Counted from the stretch's first letter, positions 1 to 5,999 are shown. The stretch: DNA of 6,032 nt from an uncultured Collinsella sp. (GCA_900545615.1 UQZM01000081.1:1-6032); one strand, 5' to 3'. Translations and numbers: made by a program. Notes: a model not told the origin generated them from the letters alone.

Positions 1-42
1 GAGACGGCGAGTTAGCCGGCAGGTCGGCATGTCAATCCTGGT

Positions 43-1122
43 CTAACAGAGCCTTCTTAAATCCTGAGTGGTCAACGCACTGATGTCGAGCTCTGGCTTG
101 TAATGAAGAGCGTCGACAACCCGCTTGATAATCTCCAGCGACTGCAATCGACTCTCAAGGGCGTCGAGGTCGCCTCCGCTCAACTTGCACCCGCGAGCAA
201 AGCCGCTTCCGTCTATGGAAAGCGTACCGGTTTGCATCAATGCGCGCATGAGGGCCAACTCTTCCATGCGCTCGACAAGAGTTCCGGTCTCGCTGAGGGT
301 GATTGTGTTGGTGGAGAGGCATATGTCGAAACCCCTGAAGAAAACGTGCTCGCCATTCTCATTTTCTCCGGCCATGACCACCGCATTTAGGGAAACATCA
401 CCAGAGCTGACGTCATGCCGAGACCCAATCGCGACGCCAACTATGTTTTCAAGCTTATTCAAGGGATACAGCTCTCCCCAGGGGCTCTTCCCGTAGATAT
501 ACAGCCCGTTCCTGTATGGAGCCAAGCTTGCGGGCGACTCGCCCTCGAGCAGCTCGATTCCAAACTCGCACTCATCAAAGCAAAGGCCGGCGTCCTTAAA
601 TTCCTCGATTGTCTTGGGGGCGATGCCAGCGACTGCTCGCTGCTTTGCTCTGTCCTTGACCGCCCTTCTGACAAGCCGCGTCAATTCCGCCGCGTCTGAT
701 GGAAGCCGGTCGAAACGCAAAGAGATGCGCTCTTGTTGCTCCGGAATATCGGCCAGAATCTTCTTTAGGTCATAGGGAAGCAAAAGTCTGTAGAAAACCT
801 CCGCTGAACGAGCCTCGCTCCCACAGTAGACGTAAAAATAGATGCAGCCTCCAGCAATGTTGAGATAGTGCCTGAGGTCTGAAACTCGAACTTGCCGCTT
901 AGGTCGGTCCGATTTTCTTTTCGAAGTGGTCCCCTTGACCTGAAGCGGCAACTGGCCTTCAACGGTCTCAATCGTGAAGGAAGAAGACGAGTAGACTTGC
1001 AGGTGCCCGTCGGTGCATTCGGTCTTGTCGTTCTCATCTATATACGCATAGACGCAAGCGACATCGCCGAAAGCCTGCTTGACAGCATTGACCGCGTTCT
1101 GCTCGATTTTGCGATTGTCCAA
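43..1122 (-). CDS. DUF4365-like protein, putative PD-(D/E)XK nuclease fold
   Basis: A 359-residue protein of unknown function. The N-terminal ~120 residues resemble DUF4365: an early helix with Glu7, then Asp38 in a TDGHLQVY strand, then Gln61-Val-Lys63 in LPLQVKG, followed by a hydrophobic strand (IYFYVYC, 94-100). This E...D...QxK order is the PD-(D/E)XK nuclease pattern with Gln in place of the second acid, a variant common in this family, so an active site could be intact. Residues ~170-359 match nothing I recognise; no signal peptide or membrane segment is visible. The start is TTG: it follows AAGGAG by 4 nt and an in-frame TGA lies just upstream. It sits 89 nt downstream of the AAA ATPase gene on the same strand, so cotranscription is possible. 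The gene is less GC-rich than guaA, which suggests an accessory origin. The C-terminus may be cut short by a TAG codon. The family call is from motif memory only and is moderately sure. Confidence 0.7.
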   Translation of the reverse strand: MDNRKIEQNAVNAVKQAFGDVACVYAYIDENDKTECTDGHLQVYSSSSFTIETVEGQLPLQVKGTTSKRKSDRPKRQVRVSDLRHYLNIAGGCIYFYVYCGSEARSAEVFYRLLLPYDLKKILADIPEQQERISLRFDRLPSDAAELTRLVRRAVKDRAKQRAVAGIAPKTIEEFKDAGLCFDECEFGIELLEGESPASLAPYRNGLYIYGKSPWGELYPLNKLENIVGVAIGSRHDVSSGDVSLNAVVMAGENENGEHVFFRGFDICLSTNTITLSETGTLVERMEELALMRALMQTGTLSIDGSGFARGCKLSGGDLDALESRLQSLEIIKRVVDALHYKPELDISALTTQDLRRLC

Positions 1123-1126
1123 GCTT

Positions 1127-1132
1127 CTCCTT
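1127..1132 (-). promoter_or_regulatory. Shine-Dalgarno AAGGAG fixing a TTG start
   Basis: On the minus strand AAGGAG ends 4 nt before the TTG at 1122-1120. No ATG or GTG in this frame lies between the upstream stop and this codon, so the ribosome binding site decides for TTG as the start of the DUF4365-like gene. Confidence 0.75.
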
Positions 1133-1211
1133 ACTGTTTTAGATCGTCAGCAAACCGATGTCAGGCATGTTTCTCACTTGACCTAACTGCCTCGCGATGA
1201 ATCGCATGGCC

Positions 1212-2477
1212 CTAGAGGAAAAAGTCCCTCGCGCTCACGATGCGGATGCCGTCGATATCCGTGTCGTAGGAACCCTGCCTCACGACCACGATCTTCTCGT
1301 GGTTGTCTCGTATCGACTTCAGAGGGGCGATCTCTCGCTCCCTGGTCTCGCTTGCGAACATCTCGTCAGTCGCCTGCACGTAGAGCACGCGCCCGTCCTT
1401 CGTCGCAACGAAGTCGACTTCCTTGCCATAGAGCTTGCCCACATGCACGCTCCATCCTTCGTAGAGCAGCTGGAGATACACGGCGTTCTCGAACAGACGG
1501 CCAGTATCCGTGACCCTATAGCCGGCCATCCAGGTCCTGAAGCCGGTGTCGACGATGTACTCCTTTGGGTTCGTCTTGAGGAGCGCCTTGCCGTGCAAAT
1601 CGTAACGCGTGGCACGATAGAACAGGAAGGCCTCCTCAAGCGCACCCACATACGAGGAAACGGTCTTGTTCGTGGTCTTCGGCCCCGCAGAAGTTAACGC
1701 GCCGGCGATTCGACTCGACGAGCACTCGTTGCCGATGTTGTCCGCCAGGAATTCGGCCACATGGCGCAGCAGGGAAGGGTCAGTCACCGCACTTTTGCCC
1801 TTCCCGCGCTCACGGTTGACAATATCACGCACGGCGATGGCTTCGTAGACGCCGGACATGTACGCCGAGTGCTGCGCCTGGGTCGTCGAGAGGGATGCGA
1901 TGGCTGGCATGCCCCCGTACTCAAGGTAACGAGTAAGCATGTCGTCGAAGAGAACGGGATCCCCCTCGGGAGTGAGAGCCACCGAAATTCCCGATACGAA
2001 CTCGATTCCGCAGAAGTCGGCGAACTCGGAGAAGGACAGGGGCAGCATCTTTACCTCTACGTAGCGCCCGGAGAGATAGGTGGCCAGCTCGCTCGAGAGA
2101 AGATACGCATTCGAGCCCGTGAGGTAGATGTCGCAATCGAAGTCGATCCTCATTGCGTTGACCGCATCCTGCCAGCCATCGATTCTCTGGGGCTCGTCTA
2201 TGAAAACGTAGGTGCGACCCTTGTCCGACAGGCGCCCGCGAACGTAATCATAAAGCTGGTCCTCCGTCTTGATGCCCGTACCCTTGCTTTCCAGGTTGAC
2301 GCTCACAAAGCCGCGGCCAGCGACTCCTTCAGACTCGACGGCCATCCTAATTAGATCGAGAAGGCTCGACTTGCCGCACCTGCGCACGCCCGTGATCACC
2401 TTGATGAGGTCGGTGTCACGGAAGAGCATCGCCTCCTCGAGGTATCTATCGCGGTTCCTGAGTCTGCCACCCTTCAA
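1212..2477 (-). CDS. AAA_14 / DUF4143 family ATP-binding protein
   Basis: A 421-residue soluble protein with the usual two-part architecture of the COG1373-type ATPases. The AAA_14 domain (about 20-150) has a Walker A motif TGVRRCGKSS (29-38, Lys36), a Walker B motif VFIDE (91-95, Asp94-Glu95), a sensor-like LTGSN (119-123) and a conserved GRY (137-139). The DUF4143 domain (about 210-421) contains the ADNIGN segment (245-250), the nuclease-like GKEVDF strand (351-356) and the typical family ending IRIVSARDFFL. The position where a PD-(D/E)XK fold would carry ExK reads QAT (368-370), so nuclease activity is doubtful. Length is normal and the frame is intact. The start is TTG, with AGGAG 6 nt upstream. 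The cellular role of this family is not established; copies are often numerous and strain-variable. It precedes the nuclease-like gene on the same strand. The family call is secure and the function unknown. Confidence 0.92.
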   Translation of the reverse strand: MKGGRLRNRDRYLEEAMLFRDTDLIKVITGVRRCGKSSLLDLIRMAVESEGVAGRGFVSVNLESKGTGIKTEDQLYDYVRGRLSDKGRTYVFIDEPQRIDGWQDAVNAMRIDFDCDIYLTGSNAYLLSSELATYLSGRYVEVKMLPLSFSEFADFCGIEFVSGISVALTPEGDPVLFDDMLTRYLEYGGMPAIASLSTTQAQHSAYMSGVYEAIAVRDIVNRERGKGKSAVTDPSLLRHVAEFLADNIGNECSSSRIAGALTSAGPKTTNKTVSSYVGALEEAFLFYRATRYDLHGKALLKTNPKEYIVDTGFRTWMAGYRVTDTGRLFENAVYLQLLYEGWSVHVGKLYGKEVDFVATKDGRVLYVQATDEMFASETREREIAPLKSIRDNHEKIVVVRQGSYDTDIDGIRIVSARDFFL

Positions 2478-2483
2478 AAGCTG

Positions 2484-2488
2484 CTCCT
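2484..2488 (-). promoter_or_regulatory. Shine-Dalgarno AGGAG fixing a TTG start
   Basis: On the minus strand AGGAG lies 6 nt before the TTG at 2477-2475, where the ATPase family's N-terminus is expected. The same bases form part of an inverted repeat (2484-2518), so this site could be masked in the mRNA. Confidence 0.75.
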
Positions 2489-2518
2489 AAAACTCGAATC
2501 TGGTTACACTTTTAGGAG
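2484..2518. repeat. Perfect 9-bp inverted repeat over the ATPase ribosome binding site
   Basis: CTCCTAAAA (2484-2492) and its exact complement TTTTAGGAG (2510-2518) are separated by 17 nt. A further short arm, ACTCC (2526-2530), pairs with GGAGT (2515-2519), making a competing hairpin. In the minus-strand transcript the downstream arm contains the AGGAG of the ATPase gene. The repeat could be a protein operator or an RNA hairpin that hides the ribosome binding site; the sequence alone does not decide. No clear -35/-10 pair was found nearby. Confidence 0.6.
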
Positions 2519-2588
2519 TATCGTAACTCCACGCCACAAGATGAGCAAAGAGCGCACCTCGAGACGGATCGACCAAGGGGATTACGCA

Positions 2589-2604
2589 CCTGCCGGGAGG
2601 CAGG
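2589..2604. other. Short GC-rich hairpin in the gap between ATPase gene and GyrI remnant
   Basis: CCTGCC (2589-2594) and GGCAGG (2599-2604) form a 6-bp stem with a GGGA loop (plus-strand reading). It lies downstream of the GyrI remnant's stop codon on the minus strand and could be a weak terminator, but no T-run follows on either strand. The rest of 2519-2678 holds no gene I can support. Confidence 0.3.
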
Positions 2605-2678
2605 GCAGCTTGCTCGATCGACGCGGACTACCAATTGATAAACCCCAAAAGCCGGACCGCACGGCGGCGCTCGTTTCG

Positions 2679-2867
2679 CTAAATCGGCTTGATGGGATGG
2701 CGAATCACGGTCTTGAGCTTCTCCGGCGCGTACTTGCGCGGGTCGGAGAGGTAAATCTCGTGACAGAGGCGGGATTCGGAGAAGTCGGGCGCATATCCCC
2801 GTTCCGCCGCAAATGCACGCATGGCGCCTATGATCGTCAGCTCGTCATCGTAAGGCCCGTATAGCAA
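2679..2867 (-). pseudogene. C-terminal remnant of a GyrI-like domain protein
   Basis: Only the last ~62 residues of a GyrI-like small-molecule-binding protein remain. The recognisable landmarks are LYGPYDDEL at the left end, then HEIYLSDPRK and APEKLKTVIRHP, which is how this family's proteins end, followed by a stop. From memory, full members are roughly 200 residues, so about two thirds is missing from the N-terminal side. Homology seems to begin immediately inside a 12-bp inverted repeat that separates it from guaA. The frame's first start-like codon is TTG (2867-2865), but no Shine-Dalgarno precedes it, so translation as a separate protein is unlikely. Upstream, the frame stays open and in phase back to the guaA stop codon. 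The most likely explanation is a decayed or deletion-truncated gene; a short expressed protein is possible but less likely. Confidence 0.75.
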
Positions 2868-2900
2868 TGGGCGCGGATTCGGAAGATGCCGCGCCCATTG
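2865..2900. repeat. 12-bp perfect inverted repeat downstream of guaA
   Basis: CAATGGGCGCGG (2865-2876) and CCGCGCCCATTG (2889-2900) are exact complements with a 12-nt loop. It lies 33 nt past the guaA stop codon, where a terminator is expected, and the stem is long and GC-rich. On the minus strand it is followed by CTATAC rather than a T-run, so it is not a textbook intrinsic terminator; the original T-run may have been lost when the GyrI remnant was joined here. A weak TGCTATAGT (minus strand, 2915-2907), resembling an extended -10, sits just before it. Confidence 0.7.
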
Positions 2901-2933
2901 GCAAACACTATAGCATAGAATCGAACGTCTGTT

Positions 2934-4532
2934 CTACTCCCACTCGATGGTCGCGGGCGGCTTGGACGTGATGTCGTAGCACACACGGTTGGCGCCGGGG
3001 ACCTCGGCAACGATGCGGCCGGAAATGCGGGCAAGGACGTCGTAGGGCAGCTTGGCCCAGTCGGCGGTCATGGCGTCGCTGGACTCGACGGCGCGCAGGA
3101 TGATCGGGCGCTGGTAGGTGCGCTCGTCGCCCATAACGCCGACAGACTTGATGTCGGGCAGGACGGCGAAGTACTGCCAGCAGCTGTGCTCGGAGTTGCG
3201 CTCGCCAGTCTGCTCAAACAGACGCTGGTTGTAGGCGTCGAGCTCCTCGCGCACGATGGCGTCGGCGTTCTTGAGGATCTCGAGCTTCTCCTTGTCGACC
3301 GCGCCGATGATGCGGATGGCAAGACCCGGGCCCGGGAAGGGCTGACGGAACACGATGTGACCCGGCAGGCCAAGCGCCAGACCAAGCGCGCGGACCTCGT
3401 CCTTAAAGAAGTGGTCGAGCGGCTCGATGAGATCGAAGTGCACGCCCTCGGGGAACGGGATCAGGTTGTGGTGGCTCTTGATGGTGGCCGTCTTGCCGCC
3501 CGTCTTGCGCGCACCGGACTCGATGATGTCGGGGTAAATGGTGCCCTGGGCCAGGTACTTGACCGGCTTGCCATCGGTCTCGAGCTGCTGGGCCACGGCG
3601 AAGAACTCTTTCCAGAACTGTGTGCCGATGATGCGGCGCTTCTCCTCGGGCTCGGTCACGCCGGCCAGAAGCTCGGCATAGCGGTCCTCGGCGTGGACGT
3701 GGATAAAGTCGACGTCAAACTGCTTGGTGAAGACCTCCTCCACCTGCTCGGGCTCACCCTTGCGCAGCAGGCCGTGGTTGATAAACACGCAGGTCATCTG
3801 CTTGCCCACGGCGCGGGCGCCCAGCGCAGCCACGACGGAGGAGTCGACGCCGCCGGACAGGGCCAGAATCACGCGGTCGTCGCCGACCTTCTCGCGGAAC
3901 TCGGCCGTCATGGTCTCGACCAGGTTGTCCATGCTCCAGTTGGGCTCCAGGCCGCAGATCTCAAACAGGAAGTTGCTCAGCAGCTGCTGACCGTACTCGG
4001 AGTGCTTGACCTCGGGGTGGAACTGCGTGGTGAAGATCTTGCGCTCAACGCACTCCATGGCGGCAACCGGGCACACGTCGGTGCTGGCGGTAACGGTAAA
4101 GCCCTCGGGCACCTCGGAAACGGCGTCGCGATGGCTCATCCACACGGTCTGCTCCATAGGCGTGGAGTTAAAGAGCTTGGCGCCGGCCGTACGCGTGATG
4201 GTGGCGCGGCCGTACTCGCCCACCTCGGAGTGGCCAACCTTGCCGCCGAGCGTCACGGCCGTGATCTGATGGCCGTAGCAGAAGCCCAGGACGGGAAGGC
4301 CCAGGTCAAAGATGGCAGGATCGATGGACGGAGCGTCCTCGGCATACACAGAAGCCGGGCCGCCGGAAAGGATGAGCGCAGAGGCGTTCATCTCGCGGAT
4401 CTCGTCGGCCGAGATGTCGCAGGGGACAATCTCGGAATACACGTTGAGGTCGCGGACGCGACGGGCAATGAGCTGACCGTACTGCGCACCAAAGTCGAGT
4501 ACGAGGACCTTTGCGGAAGCCTTTTGATCCAT
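2934..4532 (-). CDS. guaA: GMP synthetase (glutamine-hydrolysing)
   Basis: Converts XMP, ATP and glutamine to GMP in the cytosol, the last step of guanine nucleotide synthesis. The 532-residue protein is full length for the family. The N-terminal class I amidotransferase domain (about 7-195) has the nucleophile Cys85 in GFCYGHQ and the partners His172 and Glu174 in FHPE. The ATP-pyrophosphatase domain carries the P-loop SGGVDSS (226-232). The C-terminal dimerisation and XMP-binding part shows RQPFPGPGLAIRI (396-408) and the invariant ending KPPATIEWE. I place the start at the ATG 4532-4530, giving MDQKASAKVLVLDFGAQYGQ, because GAGGGGG lies 5 nt upstream and glutaminase homology begins there. 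An in-frame ATG 22 codons further upstream has no ribosome binding site. Transcribed divergently from ansA; no gene follows closely downstream except a remnant. Confidence 0.98.
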   Translation of the reverse strand: MDQKASAKVLVLDFGAQYGQLIARRVRDLNVYSEIVPCDISADEIREMNASALILSGGPASVYAEDAPSIDPAIFDLGLPVLGFCYGHQITAVTLGGKVGHSEVGEYGRATITRTAGAKLFNSTPMEQTVWMSHRDAVSEVPEGFTVTASTDVCPVAAMECVERKIFTTQFHPEVKHSEYGQQLLSNFLFEICGLEPNWSMDNLVETMTAEFREKVGDDRVILALSGGVDSSVVAALGARAVGKQMTCVFINHGLLRKGEPEQVEEVFTKQFDVDFIHVHAEDRYAELLAGVTEPEEKRRIIGTQFWKEFFAVAQQLETDGKPVKYLAQGTIYPDIIESGARKTGGKTATIKSHHNLIPFPEGVHFDLIEPLDHFFKDEVRALGLALGLPGHIVFRQPFPGPGLAIRIIGAVDKEKLEILKNADAIVREELDAYNQRLFEQTGERNSEHSCWQYFAVLPDIKSVGVMGDERTYQRPIILRAVESSDAMTADWAKLPYDVLARISGRIVAEVPGANRVCYDITSKPPATIEWE

Positions 4533-4537
4533 GGTTT

Positions 4538-4544
4538 CCCCCTC
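4538..4544 (-). promoter_or_regulatory. Shine-Dalgarno GAGGGGG of guaA
   Basis: On the minus strand this G-rich site ends 5 nt before the ATG at 4532-4530. It selects that start over the longer in-frame readings, which would add 22 or 55 residues and lack such a site. Confidence 0.75.
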
Positions 4545-4599
4545 TTGTTGGCGGGGAGCCGGTGCCCACCCGCGCGAATAAACGAAAACAGCTTTCATA

Positions 4600-4613
4600 G
4601 TGTACACGTTATA
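4600..4613 (-). promoter_or_regulatory. Candidate guaA -10 region with adjoining 8-bp palindrome
   Basis: TATAAC (minus strand, 4613-4608) matches five of six bases of the -10 consensus and lies about 75 nt before the guaA start. No good -35 is seen 16-18 nt upstream. The palindrome GTGTACAC (4600-4607) directly follows, where transcription would begin, and could be an operator. No purine riboswitch was recognised in the leader. Confidence 0.4.
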
Positions 4614-4694
4614 TGGGGTTTCTCGTCCCTCGCAGCCATCAGCGCACGGCAAACGCACGACCTGGGCCCTATTTGACGGCGATTGAAGTGTTAC

Positions 4695-4723
4695 CAAACG
4701 TTACAGATGATGTAATACGTTTG
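4695..4723. repeat. Operator-like inverted repeat in the guaA-ansA divergent region
   Basis: CAAACGT (4695-4701) and ACGTTTG (4717-4723) are exact complements 15 nt apart. Inside them TTACA (4701-4705) and TGTAA (4711-4715) form a second symmetric pair around GATGA. The right arm overlaps the candidate ansA -35, as expected for a regulator site. The protein that might bind is unknown. Confidence 0.5.
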
Positions 4724-4748
4724 AACATTGGACGCCCTGTGCCACAAT
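4721..4748 (+). promoter_or_regulatory. Candidate ansA promoter
   Basis: TTGAAC (4721-4726) and CACAAT (4743-4748) are 16 nt apart and match the -35 and -10 consensus at five and four positions. Transcription would start near 4755, about 45 nt before the ansA start codon. A TAGGA ribosome binding site follows at 4787-4791. Confidence 0.45.
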
Positions 4749-4799
4749 ACTGCCGAACGACTCCGCCTCTGCGGCGGCAAATACGATAGGAATACTAGC

Positions 4800-5813
4800 A
4801 TGAAGCGCATCCTTCTCATCGCCACGGGCGGCACCATCGCATCGACCGAGGACGGCAACGGCCTCTCCCCCGCCCTGACCGGTGAGGAGCTCGCCCAGAG
4901 CGTCCCCGAGATCTCGGGCCTCTGCGAGCTCGACGTCGTGCAGCCCATGAACATCGACAGCACCAACATGCGCCCCAGTGACTGGATGCGTATCCGCGAC
5001 GTCATCGTCGAGGGTTATGCCGACCACGACGGCTTCGTGATTCTGCACGGCACCGACACCATGAGCTACACCGCGGCAGCGCTTTCCTATCTGATTCAGG
5101 ACAGCCCCAAGCCCATCGTGCTCACCGGCTCGCAAAAGCCCATGGGCAATCCATTTACCGACGCCAAGCTCAACCTGTACCAGAGCCTGCTCTATGCGCT
5201 CGACGAGCACTCGCACGATGTCTCGATTGTGTTTGGCGGCGTCGCCATTGCCGGCACGCGCGCCCGCAAGCAGCGTACCATGAGCTTTAACGCGTTCATT
5301 AGCGTCAACTATCCGCCCATCGCCTATATCCGCAATGACCGCATCGTGCGCAACGGGCTTCACGGCACGCATCAGGGCGAAAACCCGGTGCGTTTCTACG
5401 ACAGCATCGACCCGCGCGTATTTGTACTCAAGCTCACGCCCGGCGTAAACCCGGGCATCCTCGACGCCCTTGCCGATAGCTACGACGCTGTAATCCTTGA
5501 GACCTTTGGCATTGGCGGTATCCCCGAGTTTGGCGAGTCGGGTGAGTCGTTCCAAGAGGCGATTTTCCGCTGGGTCGATTCGGGCCGCACCGTCGTTATG
5601 ACCACGCAGGTCCCCGAAGAGGGCCTTGACCTGGGTGTTTATGAGGTCGGCCGTGCCTACGCCGATCATCCGGGCATTTTGCGCGGCGACGACATGACCA
5701 CCGAGACGCTCGTGGCCAAAACCATGTGGGCGCTCGGCCAATCACGTGATGCGGCCGAGATTCAGCGCCTGTTCTACAGCCAAGTCAACCACGACCGCAT
5801 CCCGATGGCTTAA
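4800..5813 (+). CDS. ansA: Type I (cytosolic) L-asparaginase
   Basis: Hydrolyses L-asparagine to aspartate and ammonia. The 337-residue protein has both signature motifs: ATGGTIAS (8-15) with the nucleophile Thr12, and HGTDTM (83-88) with Thr85-Asp86. Ser54 in NIDSTN is the likely substrate-binding serine, and Lys157 aligns by eye with the catalytic lysine of the E. coli enzyme. TGSQKPMG (109-116) is also typical. There is no signal peptide and the length fits the type I, low-affinity cytosolic group rather than the exported type II. The start is the ATG at 4800, where homology begins (MKRILLIATGGT) and TAGGA lies 8 nt upstream; a TTG 24 codons earlier adds unrelated residues. The gene is divergent from guaA and its promoter region overlaps a symmetric, operator-like element. 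Nothing appears broken. Confidence 0.97.
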   Translation: MKRILLIATGGTIASTEDGNGLSPALTGEELAQSVPEISGLCELDVVQPMNIDSTNMRPSDWMRIRDVIVEGYADHDGFVILHGTDTMSYTAAALSYLIQDSPKPIVLTGSQKPMGNPFTDAKLNLYQSLLYALDEHSHDVSIVFGGVAIAGTRARKQRTMSFNAFISVNYPPIAYIRNDRIVRNGLHGTHQGENPVRFYDSIDPRVFVLKLTPGVNPGILDALADSYDAVILETFGIGGIPEFGESGESFQEAIFRWVDSGRTVVMTTQVPEEGLDLGVYEVGRAYADHPGILRGDDMTTETLVAKTMWALGQSRDAAEIQRLFYSQVNHDRIPMA

Positions 5814-5817
5814 TCCC

Positions 5818-5845
5818 TAAGGCAGTTCCGATTATCGCAGCCTTA
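5818..5845 (+). terminator. Possible weak terminator hairpin after ansA
   Basis: TAAGGC (5818-5823) pairs with GCCTTA (5840-5845), with a small inner stem CGA/TCG (5829-5831, 5835-5837). It begins 4 nt after the ansA stop codon. The sequence that follows is AAACGA, so the T-run of an intrinsic terminator is missing. Confidence 0.35.
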
Positions 5846-5877
5846 AACGACAGGTGGTCCCCCTCGGGCCGTGCAAA

Positions 5878-5961
5878 AATCGGAGTATTCTGCAATTTCT
5901 CCTCCGGAGACATAGAATCGGCCGATTATTAGACGAACTTTTAGGACGAAGGGTCCGTCTA
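5878..5961. repeat. Palindrome-rich non-coding stretch downstream of ansA
   Basis: This stretch holds a perfect 12-bp palindrome AATCGGCCGATT (5916-5927), an 8-bp palindrome CTCCGGAG (5902-5909), and the pair TAGACG (5930-5935) / CGTCTA (5956-5961), which encloses GGAC-GAAGG-GTCC. AATCGG recurs at 5878-5883 and CCGATTAT occurs at both 5828-5835 and 5922-5929. The density of symmetric arms suggests a mobile or dispersed intergenic repeat, or a structured RNA; neither is proven from one copy. Confidence 0.4.
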
Positions 5962-5999
5962 GTAGGTAGCGCGCAGAGATGTGGTGTAAGAGGCGGGGC

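Noticed and set aside
1193..1204. GCGAT/ATCGC mini-palindrome between the ATPase and nuclease-like genes
   Set aside because: A 5-bp stem with a 2-nt loop is too weak to call a terminator or operator.
1197..1697. Plus-strand frame opposite the end of the ATPase gene
   Set aside because: Antisense shadow of a clearly conserved ATPase gene.
2567..2622. Direct repeat GATCGAC at 2567-2573 and 2616-2622 as possible insertion-site duplication
   Set aside because: Only 7 bp, no inverted ends or transposase between the copies; expected by chance in GC-rich DNA.
2541..2864. Plus-strand open frame starting ATG at 2541
   Set aside because: No ribosome binding site, no recognisable family, and its second half is antisense to the GyrI remnant.
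4533..4600. Guanine riboswitch in the guaA leader
   Set aside because: The leader is short and I find none of the conserved loop sequences of the purine aptamer.
3186..4676. Long plus-strand open frame of 496 codons across guaA
   Set aside because: It is antisense to guaA, has low-complexity composition rich in Leu, Gly and Ala, and matches nothing; such antisense frames are common in high-GC genes.
4533..4697. N-terminal extension of GuaA by up to 55 residues
   Set aside because: The extra residues are not GuaA-like, would begin upstream of the likely promoter, and the ATG at 4532 has its own strong ribosome binding site.
4701..5741. Minus-strand open frame of 346 codons across ansA
   Set aside because: Antisense shadow of ansA caused by codon bias; ansA itself carries complete catalytic motifs.
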